NCBI GenBank assembly: GCA_009917405.1
Contig: QZED01000006.1
Location: 1 to 56,546, forward strand
Direction of reading: 5' to 3'
DNA length: 56,546 nt
Source of the DNA: a bacterium c-19
GTDB taxonomy: Bacteria; Bacillota_I; Bacilli_A; Erysipelotrichales; Erysipelotrichaceae
Below are positions 7,894-17,099 of the stretch, one piece after another. Position numbers and translations under genes: made by a program. The first letter of the stretch is position 1. Every line of letters begins with the position of its first letter. The notes under the pieces were generated by a model. It did not search any database, was not told where the DNA came from, and saw only the letters and a list, made by a program, of their open reading frames with translations.

Positions 7894-8451
7894 ATGCCTT
7901 TAAAACACGCTATATTGGGAATTTTGAATTATCAGGATATGACCGGATATGATATTGATCGATGGCTTCAGAAGCCGATCGCTTTCTTTTGGCATGCGCA
8001 GACATCACAAGTATATAAGGAATTAAATGTGATTGCGAAAAATAATTGGGTGGAAAGCCGCGTTGAAGTTCAAAGCGGTAAGCCAAACAAAAAAGTATTT
8101 TCTATCACTGATGAGGGCAGAATTGAATTAAAGCGTTGGCTCGGTGACGCTGACATTACCGAAATTATGAAGTATAAAAATCCGTTGTTAATTAAAATTT
8201 TCTTTTCGGGTAATATTGACTTGGGTGCGACGATGCGTTTGTTGGAGAAGTATATTGCGGAGTGTGAAGCAATTATTGATTCTATGAATGAGGATACTCG
8301 CAATATTCCTGATTATGAGGAATCATTTCAAACTAAGGAAGAATCTTTTTATTGGGGCATGACAATTACATATGGGCTAATGTATTATAAAAATGAGATA
8401 ACCTGGGCTAACTGGTGTATTGAAAAGCTGAAGGCTAAGATTGACGAGTAA
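7894..8451 (+). CDS. PadR-family transcriptional regulator
   Basis: 185 residues. The N-terminal winged helix (MPLKHAILGIL.. GYDIDRWLQKP.. SQVYKELNVIAKNNWVE.. NKKVFSITDEGRIELKRWL) is the PadR DNA-binding domain with its beta-wing TDEG segment. The C-terminal half (AlphaC type; LLIKIFFSGNID, MTITYGLMYYKNEITWANWCIEKL) is the helical dimerisation domain. Such proteins repress genes for detoxification or envelope response on binding small phenolics or drugs. The target is unknown: the next gene is a lipoprotein with its own leader 282 bases away. SD AAAGGAGATGG precedes ATG 7894. Confidence 0.9.
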   Translation: MPLKHAILGILNYQDMTGYDIDRWLQKPIAFFWHAQTSQVYKELNVIAKNNWVESRVEVQSGKPNKKVFSITDEGRIELKRWLGDADITEIMKYKNPLLIKIFFSGNIDLGATMRLLEKYIAECEAIIDSMNEDTRNIPDYEESFQTKEESFYWGMTITYGLMYYKNEITWANWCIEKLKAKIDE

Positions 8452-8490
8452 GCAAAAATATTGAAACTGACTTTTAATATGTTTTTAAAA

Positions 8491-8530
8491 TAATGACCCT
8501 CTTCCGGTTACGCAGAAAGAGGATCATTAA
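8491..8530 (+). terminator. Hairpin after the PadR gene, probable terminator
   Basis: taatgaccctctt (8491-8503) pairs with aagaggatcatta (8517-8529) with one mismatch. There is no strong U-tract, so termination efficiency is uncertain. Confidence 0.5.
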
Positions 8531-8733
8531 AATATTATCGCATTTAAACTAAAAGTTACATAAAATGTGATATTTGGGACTGCGCAGTTTCTTTTAAACA
8601 TGATGTATGATACTTTAAACAAGAAAAGGAGAGAAATCATTAAAACAATAAATTATAAAAGGTGATGTGATAGATTCGAAGTTTGATTAATAAAAGATAA
8701 ACACCAAACTCAACGAGAAAGGAGAAAGTAATT

Positions 8734-9600
8734 ATGAACAAAAGAAAATTAATATCATCCGCATTGGCACTGATCTGTGCGGTTGTTATGGGAGCCTGTG
8801 GTAAGCAAACTGCGTCTCCCGATGAACAAGGCGATAATCAGAGTGGCGGCACGACGGAGGCAATCGCATTTTTAAACAAAGCCTTAGATAAATATGAATC
8901 CCAACCCGGTCTTGAGATGCGGATCCATTTAAAGTCAGTTTATCCTGAAGATCCAAGCGGAATCCCAGAAGCTGAAATGGGTAATAAATCCAGCGAATAT
9001 GTTATTCGTGCTGCTCACGCAAATGAAAAAGAATATCAATGGTGGCACAGTGACACAGATCAGGAAGATAGGCTTTATATATTTTCAAAAACAAATGACG
9101 CAATGCTGTTTGGACATTTGTTTGACAAGGAGATGAGAATATCTTCATATTCAAATAATGTACATAGATCCGACAGCTTCAACGTACTCAGACGCGATCT
9201 TAACGGATTCATGCCGAAAGGGGAATATGCCGCCTATTTTGATTTTAAAATGACAAAGGACGGTGATCACACGATTGTGACAATGTACTGTAAGGATTTG
9301 GCAGGCTATACGAAATATCGGCGTGAACATTATAATTTATTTGAAGATAATCCTGATGCGAAGTATACGTTAATTGAAGATGAGTATTTTATTGATTCTG
9401 ATTTTAACCTTATAAAAAGAAACAATCATTTAAAAACTGATTACGGGAAAGGTCAGGTATCCGAAATAAATATGACAACTGATATAAAAGCAATCAGTGA
9501 CGGTATCATCAACACCGAATTTTTAGATTCGCTCGTGAACGATATGGAAAGCGGCAAACTTCATGAGGGAGACAGCGTAGAGTGGAAAATTGACGCTTGA
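8734..9600 (+). CDS. Secreted lipoprotein of unknown function
   Basis: 288 residues. Signal MNKRKLISSALALICAVVMGAC with lipobox VMGAC (Cys at 22), followed by a Gly/Ser/Asn-rich linker (DEQGDNQSGGTT) and a mature domain with many acidic and aromatic residues. I see no catalytic motif and no clear similarity to a family I know. An overall LolA-like substrate-binding fold, as in the two lipoproteins at the left end, is possible from the strand pattern (TIVTMYCKDL, YTLIEDEYFID, SEINMTTDIKA). SD AGAAAGGAG lies 8-10 bases before the ATG. It follows the PadR gene but a hairpin separates them, so co-regulation is only a guess. Confidence 0.75.
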   Translation: MNKRKLISSALALICAVVMGACGKQTASPDEQGDNQSGGTTEAIAFLNKALDKYESQPGLEMRIHLKSVYPEDPSGIPEAEMGNKSSEYVIRAAHANEKEYQWWHSDTDQEDRLYIFSKTNDAMLFGHLFDKEMRISSYSNNVHRSDSFNVLRRDLNGFMPKGEYAAYFDFKMTKDGDHTIVTMYCKDLAGYTKYRREHYNLFEDNPDAKYTLIEDEYFIDSDFNLIKRNNHLKTDYGKGQVSEINMTTDIKAISDGIINTEFLDSLVNDMESGKLHEGDSVEWKIDA

Positions 9601-9768
9601 TAAAAACAGTTGTCCCGATGAACCTTAAAATAAGATAAGATCCCCATTATAAGCAAAACTGATCCATTAATAAGGTAAGAACAAAAGTCTGAAGCCGAAC
9701 CCGCACACAAACGAAAAGACGCACCGCTTCGATCACTGCGATTGTGGATAAAAAAATAAAATTTCCCT

Positions 9769-9796
9769 TTGCGAAATACTAAACATATGCTATAAT
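9769..9796 (+). promoter_or_regulatory. Promoter of rpmE
   Basis: TTGCGA (9769-9774), 16-base spacer, extended TGC-TATAAT (-10 at 9791-9796). Predicted leader of about 50 bases. Confidence 0.65.
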
Positions 9797-9809
9797 ACTT
9801 AAGCACTTA

Positions 9810-9834
9810 CTTTAGATTCACATGAAATCTAAGG
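9810..9834 (+). promoter_or_regulatory. Leader hairpin of rpmE, possible L31 autoregulatory element
   Basis: ctttagatt (9810-9818) pairs over 9 positions with aatctaagg (9826-9834), loop of 7. It ends just before the GGAAGGAG ribosome binding site. L31 leaders with regulatory hairpins are known in several bacterial groups; I infer the same role from position only. Confidence 0.45.
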
Positions 9835-9852
9835 CGGAAGGAGACGAAAAAT

Positions 9853-10059
9853 ATGAAAAAAGGCATTCATCCTGAATACCATCGCATTATGGTAAAATGT
9901 ACATCCTGCGGTAATGAATTTGAAACAGGATCTACAGCGACCGAATTGCGAGTTGATACTTGTTCAAACTGTCATCCTTTTTATACCGGGCGTCAGCGTT
10001 TCGCAGCTGCTCAGGGTAGAATCGAGAAGTTTAACAAGAAATACGGAATGGGTAAATAA
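9853..10059 (+). CDS. rpmE: Large ribosomal subunit protein bL31, zinc-binding type
   Basis: 68 residues. The start [16 protein letters not shown], the two pairs CTSC and CSNC (C16/C19 and C37/C40), and the [10 protein letters not shown] segment define the zinc-carrying A type of L31 located at the subunit interface. Zinc-type L31 acts as a releasable zinc store in some bacteria. SD AAGGAGACG precedes the ATG. It has its own promoter and terminator, and sits just ahead of cluster A without being co-transcribed with it. Confidence 0.97.
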   Translation: MKKGIHPEYHRIMVKCTSCGNEFETGSTATELRVDTCSNCHPFYTGRQRFAAAQGRIEKFNKKYGMGK

Positions 10060-10061
10060 GC

Positions 10062-10094
10062 AAAGGCATCTTGGAAACAGGATGCTTTTCTTTT
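10062..10094 (+). terminator. Terminator of rpmE
   Basis: aaaggcatc and gatgctttt form a stem closed by a GAAA-containing loop, followed by TTTTCTTTT. Confidence 0.75.
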
Positions 10095-10249
10095 GAAAGC
10101 GCTTATGTGGCTCAAACAAGAAACCGATTCACGATAAAATGCAGATAACCACCGAAAACAATATTTTTTAATTCATGACAAAGTTTGCTTGATAATTTTA
10201 AAAAATGCGATAAATAAAGGCATTTACAGGATTTGCATGCTTATTTTTA

Positions 10250-10278
10250 TTGCAATTTAGCGGCTAAAGTATTATAGT
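10250..10278 (+). promoter_or_regulatory. Candidate promoter of polysaccharide cluster A
   Basis: TTGCAA (10250-10255), 17-base spacer, TATAGT (10273-10278). It would give a leader of about 160 bases before the first gene at 10446. The rest of the 386-base gap from rpmE holds no gene. Confidence 0.55.
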
Positions 10279-10374
10279 TATAGCAGATAGCTTGCATATG
10301 CTGTAAAGCTATGAAAATTAAAGAAGAATTTGAAAAAGAAGTTTATAGGATAGAAAAGCTTACAAGGATTTCAA

Positions 10375-10403
10375 ACACAGCGTACAAAGTGAAGCAGCTG
10401 TGT
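10375..10403 (+). other. Hairpin in the leader of cluster A
   Basis: acacagc (10375-10381) and gctgtgt (10397-10403) form a perfect 7-bp stem. A second 7-bp stem atagctt/aagctat lies near 10287-10312. No U-tract follows either, so they are not terminators; a role in leader RNA control is possible. I could not match an EAR or JUMPstart-type element. Confidence 0.35.
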
Positions 10404-10445
10404 GAAAACTGAAATCTGAAACTAAAAACATAAGGGAGTGAGCGT

Positions 10446-12332
10446 ATGTTGAATGCCATTTTCGCTAATCCGATTTATAAGAATTGTCGAGAAGCGATTC
10501 TTTGTACGATAGATTTATGTATTGTTTTATTGTCTTTCTTTTTAGCTTACTGGTCCAAAGTAGATTTTAATCTGCAAAGGCTTTGGACAATCGATTTAAT
10601 GCACATAATCGTTGCGCTGATTGTAGTTCTGATTGTCTATGCGATCAGCTTTTTGATGTTTCGCATACATCAAAGCCTATGGAAATATATCGGTGTGGTG
10701 GAAGCGTTTCGCATCGGCTTATCCGTGTTTGTTGCGAGTGTCGTGCTGGCTTTCCTCATAATCTTTTTATCAATGAACAGCTTTTATATCAGTGTAGTAT
10801 TTGTGGCGGGACTGTTATCCATCCTGTTGATGTTCAATGTGCGCTTGGCATATCGATTATTGAGAAAATATACTGTGAAGCCGGATCGTGATATGCCGAA
10901 AGAAAATGTGATCATTGTCGGAGCGGGTGACGGCGGATATATTCTATCAAAGGAAATCTCCCAAAACGAAAAAATGAATGTGAATGTTGTAGGGTTTGCG
11001 GATGATCAGCGTGTCAATAAGGTCATCAACGGTCAGCGAGTATTGGGAAGTACCTATGATTTACCCGAGCTTGTAACCAAATATCAGATCAGTACCGCTT
11101 ATATCGCCATACCGAGTGCAACTAAAGCGGAAATTCGTCGTATTAACGATATTTGTCAATCCTTAAAATTAAAAACCAAAATCATGAAGGAAGCTGACAG
11201 TCTGTTGGAAGATGAGAGCGCTGCGAAATATCCGATTGCGGATATTTCTATTGAGGACTTGTTGGGACGCGGAGAAATCAAGCTTCAACAAAATGAAATC
11301 GGATCCTATATCGGCGATAAAGTAATTGCGATTACTGGTGCGGGCGGATCGATCGGCTCCGAACTGTGTCGGCAAATTGTGAAATTCAAACCGAAACAGC
11401 TTGTGATGATTGATATAAATGAAAACTCTTTATACATGTTAGAGCAGGAATTCAATCGTAATAAAGTACACGGATTGATGAGTAAGGACATTCAAGTAAT
11501 ATCATTAATCGTATCGATTCGAGATTATAGCTCTGTAAACCAAGTATTTAAGCAATATCAGCCTGAGGTGGTTTTCCATGCGGCGGCGCACAAACATGTG
11601 CCGTTGATGGAGACAAGACCGCAGGAAGCGATCAAAAACAATGTATTCGGAACCAACAACGTGATTCAGGCATGTATCAAAAACAAAGTATCACGCTTTA
11701 TTATGATCAGTACCGACAAAGCGGTAAATCCGACCAATGTCATGGGAGCGACAAAGCGTATGACTGAGATGTTATTACAGGCGAACGGTGATAACGGCGT
11801 TACCAAAATGGCAGCAGTTCGTTTCGGAAATGTGTTGGGATCCAATGGCTCCGTTATACCGATCTTTAAACAACAGATCGCCGAGGGCGGTCCGGTAACG
11901 ATTACCGATAAAAATATTATTCGCTACTTTATGACAATTCCAGAAGCGGCACAGCTAGTGTTACAGGCAGGCTTCTATGCGGATAAAGGCGAAATCTTCG
12001 TTTTGGATATGGGTGAGCCGGTAAAAATTCTGGATTTAGCGGAAAAGATGATTCGACTGTCCGGTTACAAGCCTTATGAAGATATCGATATTGTAGAAAT
12101 CGGTTTGCGTCCCGGAGAAAAAATGTTCGAGGAACTGCACTTGAGCGGTGAAACAAGAACCAAAACTAAAAATAACTTGATTTATAAAAATAACGTCATG
12201 GGTATTACGGTAGAACAGGTTGAAGAAAAACTGCGCACATTAAGCGACCTATTGCAAAAAGACGCAGATACAGAAGTATATCGCGAAACGATGCTTGAAA
12301 TTATAAAAGATGACAGGAGGGCAATTGGATGA
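10446..12332 (+). CDS. Membrane NDP-sugar 4,6-dehydratase (CapD/PglF/FlaA1 type)
   Basis: 628 residues. Four transmembrane helices in the first 130 residues are followed by a Rossmann-like domain (VIIVGAGDGGYILSKEI) and a short-chain dehydrogenase/epimerase domain with ITGAGGSIGSEL (296 on) and the catalytic TDK of PglF-type enzymes in ISTDKAVNPTNVMGATKR (T423-D424-K425). These enzymes convert UDP-N-acetylglucosamine to the 4-keto-6-deoxy sugar, first step to bacillosamine or AATGal. First gene of cluster A; the next gene overlaps it by ATGA and is the matching aminotransferase. SD AAGGGAG precedes the start. Confidence 0.92.
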   Translation: MLNAIFANPIYKNCREAILCTIDLCIVLLSFFLAYWSKVDFNLQRLWTIDLMHIIVALIVVLIVYAISFLMFRIHQSLWKYIGVVEAFRIGLSVFVASVVLAFLIIFLSMNSFYISVVFVAGLLSILLMFNVRLAYRLLRKYTVKPDRDMPKENVIIVGAGDGGYILSKEISQNEKMNVNVVGFADDQRVNKVINGQRVLGSTYDLPELVTKYQISTAYIAIPSATKAEIRRINDICQSLKLKTKIMKEADSLLEDESAAKYPIADISIEDLLGRGEIKLQQNEIGSYIGDKVIAITGAGGSIGSELCRQIVKFKPKQLVMIDINENSLYMLEQEFNRNKVHGLMSKDIQVISLIVSIRDYSSVNQVFKQYQPEVVFHAAAHKHVPLMETRPQEAIKNNVFGTNNVIQACIKNKVSRFIMISTDKAVNPTNVMGATKRMTEMLLQANGDNGVTKMAAVRFGNVLGSNGSVIPIFKQQIAEGGPVTITDKNIIRYFMTIPEAAQLVLQAGFYADKGEIFVLDMGEPVKILDLAEKMIRLSGYKPYEDIDIVEIGLRPGEKMFEELHLSGETRTKTKNNLIYKNNVMGITVEQVEEKLRTLSDLLQKDADTEVYRETMLEIIKDDRRAIG

Positions 12333-13555
12333 AAGAAACGAAACAAACTATGAAGATTCCATTCTCACCGCCTGACATCAGCGAGGCAGAAATCGCAGAA
12401 GTTACTGATGCACTTCGCAGCGGCTGGATCACAACCGGACCGAAGACGAAACAGCTGGAAAAAGAGCTGGCAACATATTGCGGGGTTGAACGTGCGGTTT
12501 GCTTAAATTCAGCTACGGCGGCATTAGAGATGACGCTGCGCTTATTGGGAATACAAGCGGGTGATGAAGTGATTGTGCCTGCCTATACTTATACGGCAAC
12601 TGCAAGTCCGATTGCGCATGTCGGGGCGACAATAGTTATGGTGGATCTTGCGAAAGATTCATTGGAAATGGATTATGAACAGTTAGAAGCAGCGATAAGC
12701 GAAAAAACAAAGGCGATAATACCGGTTGATATAGCCGGGATCCTATGTGATTATGATCGCCTTTTTGCGCTTGTGGAAACAAAGAAAGCGCTGTTTCAGC
12801 CGCGGACCGAAATCCAAAAGGCAATCGGCAGATGTGTGATTATATCTGATTGCGCACATGGCTTCGGGGCAATCCGAGATCATAAAAAAGCCGGTGCGTT
12901 TGCCGATTTTACGACCTTCTCCTTTCATGCGGTGAAAAATCTGACAACCGCAGAAGGCGGAGCGCTTACGTGGAAAGCAATCAACGGCTTCAGCGATGAA
13001 GCGATCTACAAGCAGTACCAGTTATTGTCACTGCACGGGCAGACCAAAGATGCGCTCAGTAAAAATCAATTGGGAAGCTGGGAATACGATATTGTATCAC
13101 CTGCCTATAAATGCAATATGACCGATCTTCAGGCAGCACTCGGCTTGGCGCAAATCAAGCGCTATGACGGAATGTTGAAACGCCGTCATGAAATCGTCGA
13201 TCGATACAATCAGGCATTTCAATCCACCAATATTCAATATTTGAAACATTGTGATGAGAATCATCGCTCCAGTGCTCACCTATACATCACTCGAATAGCG
13301 GGAGCGGATGAAGCGAAGCGCAATGAAATTATCATCAAAATGGCAGAGCGCGGAGTTGCCTGCAATGTGCATTACAAAGCACTGCCGATGTTAAGCGCCT
13401 ATCGCAATATGGGTTTTTCGATTGAAGACTATCCTAATGCTCACGACTTCTATCACAATGAAATCACGCTGCCCCTTTACAGCACTCTAAGCGATGAAGC
13501 ACAGACATATATCATCGAGCAGTTCCTTGCGGTTTTGGAGGAAAGCAGATGCTGA
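12329..13555 (+). CDS. DegT/DnrJ/EryC1/StrS-type sugar 4-aminotransferase
   Basis: 408 residues, PLP enzyme that aminates a 4-keto-6-deoxy nucleotide sugar. Landmarks are SGWITTGPKTKQLEKEL at the start, VPAYTYTATASPI, the cofactor Asp in ISDCAHGFGA, and the Schiff-base lysine K203 in FSFHAVKNLTTAEGG. It is longer than PglE-like enzymes through an insertion (LFALVETKKALFQPRTEIQ) and a loop LLSLHGQTKDAL, features I associate with WcfR-like enzymes that make UDP-2-acetamido-4-amino-2,4,6-trideoxygalactose. The start overlaps the dehydratase stop (ATGA) and has SD AGGAGGG. Exact stereochemistry cannot be read from sequence. Confidence 0.9.
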   Translation: MKETKQTMKIPFSPPDISEAEIAEVTDALRSGWITTGPKTKQLEKELATYCGVERAVCLNSATAALEMTLRLLGIQAGDEVIVPAYTYTATASPIAHVGATIVMVDLAKDSLEMDYEQLEAAISEKTKAIIPVDIAGILCDYDRLFALVETKKALFQPRTEIQKAIGRCVIISDCAHGFGAIRDHKKAGAFADFTTFSFHAVKNLTTAEGGALTWKAINGFSDEAIYKQYQLLSLHGQTKDALSKNQLGSWEYDIVSPAYKCNMTDLQAALGLAQIKRYDGMLKRRHEIVDRYNQAFQSTNIQYLKHCDENHRSSAHLYITRIAGADEAKRNEIIIKMAERGVACNVHYKALPMLSAYRNMGFSIEDYPNAHDFYHNEITLPLYSTLSDEAQTYIIEQFLAVLEESRC

Positions 13556-14241
13556 TGAAGAAATGGAACGAGCTTCCTAAGGAATTCCAAACGTCAGAGA
13601 TCAAGCAATATTATGACATTCTGGCAAAACGAACTGCCGCTCTTATAATCAAGCGTAGCTTTGATATTATCATGTCGCTGCTGCTTTTGCTTATTTTATC
13701 ACCGGTATTTCTTGTAATTGCCGTAATGATTAAAGCGGAAACTAAAGGAGCGGTTTTTTATCGGCAAAAGCGCATTACCCAATACGGCAAAAGCTTTCGC
13801 ATTTATAAATTTCGTACTATGATAGTCAATGCCGATCAACTCGGAACACTTGTAACATTACAAGGTGATGAGCGCATCACAAAAACGGGAAAGCGCATCA
13901 GAAAATGTCGTTTAGATGAATTACCGCAGCTGATCAATGTATTAAAAGGTGAAATGACCTTCGTCGGCACACGACCTGAAGTGGAAAAATACGTAAAAGT
14001 CTACAGCGATGCGATGAAAGCGACTTTATTATTACCGGCGGGGATTACTTCATTGGCGAGTATCCGTTATAAAGATGAGGATGAAATCTTAGCGAAATAT
14101 CCGCAAAATGTGGATGAAGCTTATATCAACATTGTATTATCAGAAAAAATGAAATATAATTTAGAGTATCTGATTCAATTCAGTATTTGGCAGGATTTAA
14201 AGCTTTGTTTTTTAACAATCGCAGCTGTTTTACATAAATAA
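13549..14241 (+). CDS. Initiating sugar-1-phosphate transferase (PglC/WcaJ family)
   Basis: 230 residues, small monotopic polyprenyl-phosphate phosphoglycosyl transferase. A re-entrant hydrophobic helix (KRSFDIIMSLLLLLILSPVFLVIAVMI) leads into FYRQKRITQYGKSFRIYKFRTM and the catalytic Asp-Glu pair D123-E124 in LDELPQLINVLKGEMTFVGTRPE. It lacks the extra N-terminal membrane domain of WbaP/WcaJ, so it is the PglC-like core form, with about 30 extra N-terminal residues. It probably puts the diaminosugar made by the two previous genes onto undecaprenyl phosphate. SD GGAGG lies 7 bases before ATG 13549, inside the previous gene. Confidence 0.93.
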   Translation: MLMKKWNELPKEFQTSEIKQYYDILAKRTAALIIKRSFDIIMSLLLLLILSPVFLVIAVMIKAETKGAVFYRQKRITQYGKSFRIYKFRTMIVNADQLGTLVTLQGDERITKTGKRIRKCRLDELPQLINVLKGEMTFVGTRPEVEKYVKVYSDAMKATLLLPAGITSLASIRYKDEDEILAKYPQNVDEAYINIVLSEKMKYNLEYLIQFSIWQDLKLCFLTIAAVLHK

Positions 14242-14251
14242 GGGTGATAGA

Positions 14252-15049
14252 ATGAACGATTTAATTTCAATTATAACTCCGGTATATAACGGAGAAGCAT
14301 ATATCGAGGCAACGATTCAAAGTGTATTGGCACAAACTTATACGAATTGGGAAATGTTAATCGTAGATGATCTCTCTACAGATCATACTGCACAGATTAT
14401 TCAAAAATATGTTGAGCAAGACTCACGCATTCGTTTTTTTGTGTTATCATCAAAAGGCGGAGCGTCGATGGCACGAAACAAGGCGATCAGTGAAGCCAAA
14501 GGCAGCTATATAGCCTTTTTGGATGCCGATGATTTATGGAAAAGCGAAAAGCTGGAAAAACAGCTGTGTTATATGAAGGCACACGATATTGATTTTTGTT
14601 ATCATAATTATTCCTTAATCGATGAAGCAGGTAAGCCTTGTAATATTCAAAGAATCGCTCCGGCTAAGATCACTTATCGACGCACGCTGTTGGGCTGCTC
14701 CATCGGCTGTCTTTCAGTGATGTATGCGGTAAAAAATATCGGCTTGGTACAAACAAAACGAATTGATAAACGAAATGACGATGCGTTATGGATTACAATT
14801 CTGAAGCGCTGTCGCTTCGGCTACTTGTTAGATGAAGACTTGGCATATTATCGTGTCGGCAGTTCTTCTCTTTCATCTGGTTCTAAGGTTAAGCTATTAA
14901 AATATCATTTTCTTCTGTATCGGGATATAGCTGAGTTTGATATATTCAGAAGCTTATTTTATACCGGAACAAATATTGCCGTTTATTTTATAAATAAACG
15001 AAACAGAGAAATCGATTTAACTAATCAACAAATTGTTGATAAACAGTAA
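14252..15049 (+). CDS. Family 2 glycosyltransferase (repeat-unit assembly)
   Basis: 265 residues. The GT-A start LISIITPVYNGEAYIEATIQS, the IVDDLSTDHT nucleotide loop, GGASMARNKAISEAKGSYIAFLDADD (DxD at the end) and a C-terminal acceptor part with RIDKRNDDALWITIL place it with the inverting GT2 enzymes of capsule loci. It would add one sugar to the lipid-linked repeat unit on the cytoplasmic face. Donor and acceptor are not readable from sequence. It starts 10 bases after the previous stop. Confidence 0.88.
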   Translation: MNDLISIITPVYNGEAYIEATIQSVLAQTYTNWEMLIVDDLSTDHTAQIIQKYVEQDSRIRFFVLSSKGGASMARNKAISEAKGSYIAFLDADDLWKSEKLEKQLCYMKAHDIDFCYHNYSLIDEAGKPCNIQRIAPAKITYRRTLLGCSIGCLSVMYAVKNIGLVQTKRIDKRNDDALWITILKRCRFGYLLDEDLAYYRVGSSSLSSGSKVKLLKYHFLLYRDIAEFDIFRSLFYTGTNIAVYFINKRNREIDLTNQQIVDKQ

Positions 15050-15103
15050 TGATACATAAGAAACAAAATAAAAGAGGATCGGCAAGAGGAAGGCAGGGAT
15101 GAT

Positions 15104-16267
15104 ATGAAAATAGGAATTGCGGGAACAGGATATGTGGGACTGTCCATGGCAGTGCTTTTGGCACAGCGACATGAAGTGACGGCATATGATATTGATGCGA
15201 AAAAGGTTGAACAGATCAATCAAAAGATCTCACCCATCAAGGATGCGGAAATATCTGCTTTTTTGGCGGAAAAGCAGCTTCATTTAAAGGCGACGACATG
15301 TGCTGAAGAAGCGTATAAAGATGCTGATTTTATCATTGTCGCAACACCGACAAACTATGATGATGTTAAAAATCATTTTGATACGAGTGCAGTAGAAAGT
15401 GTTTTAAAAGACGCTTTGGAAATGAACCAAACAGCTCTTATAGTAATTAAATCAACGATACCGGTAGGTTATGTGAAACGGATTCGATCATTATTTCATA
15501 CCGACCGTATCCTTTTTTCACCGGAATTTTTAAGAGAGGGAAAGGCGCTGTACGACAATCTATATCCGTCACGAATTGTTGTCGGTGATGAAACGGCTGA
15601 GGCAAAGCAGTTTGCGAATCTGTTACAGGAAAGTGCATTGATTGAGGCGCCGGTTATTTTGACGCAGCCGAGTGAGGCAGAAGCGATCAAGCTGTTTGCG
15701 AATACATATTTGGCAATGCGTGTAGCCTTCTATAATGAGCTTGATACGTATTGTGAACTCAAGCAGTTGAATACCAAACAAATTATTACCGGAATCGGAT
15801 GTGATCCGCGTATCGGCAATCACTATAACAATCCTTCCTTCGGCTACGGCGGTTATTGTCTCCCAAAGGATACGAAGCAGTTAAAAGCTAATTATGACGG
15901 TGTTCCCAATGATATTATCAGCGCAATCGTTGATGCGAATGATACGCGTAAGAAGCATATTGCGGATATGATTTTGGCAAGAAAGCCAAAGACGGTAGGA
16001 ATCTATTTGCTTACGATGAAAAAGGGCTCCGATAATTTTAGAAAATCAGCGATTCAAGATGTAATTGCGTACATCAAGAAATCAACCAATGTTATTATTT
16101 ATGAGCCTGCAATCACAGCGGATTCCTTTATGAAGCTTGAGGTATATCACGATTTGGCGCAGTTTAAAGAAGACAGTGATGTAATTGTGACAAATCGCAT
16201 GGATGAAGTATTGTCCGATGTAGCAGATAAGGTGTATACAAGGGATATTTATGAGCGAGATGAATAA
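15104..16267 (+). CDS. ugd: UDP-glucose 6-dehydrogenase
   Basis: 387 residues, short HasB-like form. N-terminal NAD site [56 protein letters not shown], the central helix segment [18 protein letters not shown], and the catalytic cysteine C252 in [12 protein letters not shown]. It oxidises UDP-glucose twice to UDP-glucuronate, supplying an acidic sugar to the cluster A polymer. A UDP-ManNAc dehydrogenase is less likely given the SPEFLREG and NYDDVKN motifs. SD AGGGATGAT precedes the start; the end overlaps the next gene by 17 bases. Confidence 0.92.
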   Translation: MKIGIAGTGYVGLSMAVLLAQRHEVTAYDIDAKKVEQINQKISPIKDAEISAFLAEKQLHLKATTCAEEAYKDADFIIVATPTNYDDVKNHFDTSAVESVLKDALEMNQTALIVIKSTIPVGYVKRIRSLFHTDRILFSPEFLREGKALYDNLYPSRIVVGDETAEAKQFANLLQESALIEAPVILTQPSEAEAIKLFANTYLAMRVAFYNELDTYCELKQLNTKQIITGIGCDPRIGNHYNNPSFGYGGYCLPKDTKQLKANYDGVPNDIISAIVDANDTRKKHIADMILARKPKTVGIYLLTMKKGSDNFRKSAIQDVIAYIKKSTNVIIYEPAITADSFMKLEVYHDLAQFKEDSDVIVTNRMDEVLSDVADKVYTRDIYERDE

Positions 16268-17099
16268 AGCGGGGCAATCAAAAGCGAATCAGACAGTTGA
16301 GGTCTTGATCACAACGATGAATTGTCAGGATCCGATCAAACTGTTAAAACAGATGAATATTCAGGGAGCGGCGATGATCGGCAATCAGGTAAATGATGCT
16401 TATGCATTGAGAGATTGCGTATCAGAAACAACTTATCAAGATTATTGTATACCGATGTATTCCTTTCGGGAAAAGGGTGTAGGCTTGAATCGCAATAATT
16501 TATTAATGCGGACAGCGTCGTCCTATTGTTTATTCGGTGATGATGATTTAACTTATACCGATGGTTATGAACAAGCGGTGATCCGGTATTTTGAGCAGTA
16601 TCCCGATGCCGATGTGTTGATCTTTAATCTTCTTGAACAAACACCGACACGCTATTTGATCAAAGAAGCTTTCAAAGTAAATTCTCTAAACTATATGCGC
16701 TTCGGTGCTGCACGTATTGCGGTTCGCAGTGCCTGTATTCAAACGCACGGAATTCTGTTCAATACATGCTTTGGCGGCGGTGCTCATTATTCCAACGGTG
16801 AGGACACCTTATTTTTAAGCAGTTGTCTAAAGGCAGGGTTGAAGATCTACGCAATTCCGTACACGATTGCACAGCTGCGTGAGGATCGCAAATCCACTTG
16901 GTTTGAAGGGTACAAAGAAACTTATTTTTTAGATAAAGGGTTATTATATTATTTAATTTCACGACGTTGGTATCGCCTGTTGATCCTACAGGACGCATAC
17001 CGTCATCGCAAAATGTACGGTCAGCCCTTCAGTTATTTGTGGAATACGATGAATCGAGGTGTTAAGAATGCAAAAAACAGGAGATTTACCTTTCGTTGA
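16251..17099 (+). CDS. GT-A-type glycosyltransferase of the capsule locus
   Basis: 282 residues. It opens with a polar leader and then [20 protein letters not shown], has [24 protein letters not shown] with the metal-binding Asp cluster, and a distal [24 protein letters not shown] typical of GT2-like enzymes with an Asp acceptor base. The start at 16251 is chosen for AGGGA five bases upstream; an in-frame ATG at 16260 is an alternative. It overlaps ugd at one end and the next glycosyltransferase by 32 bases at the other, so translation is coupled. Likely role: one transfer in the repeat unit. Confidence 0.8.
   Translation: MSEMNKAGQSKANQTVEVLITTMNCQDPIKLLKQMNIQGAAMIGNQVNDAYALRDCVSETTYQDYCIPMYSFREKGVGLNRNNLLMRTASSYCLFGDDDLTYTDGYEQAVIRYFEQYPDADVLIFNLLEQTPTRYLIKEAFKVNSLNYMRFGAARIAVRSACIQTHGILFNTCFGGGAHYSNGEDTLFLSSCLKAGLKIYAIPYTIAQLREDRKSTWFEGYKETYFLDKGLLYYLISRRWYRLLILQDAYRHRKMYGQPFSYLWNTMNRGVKNAKNRRFTFR

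Noticed and set aside
10279-10445. EAR or JUMPstart-type antitermination element ahead of cluster A
   Set aside because: The leader has only two 7-bp hairpins and no sequence I could match to either element.
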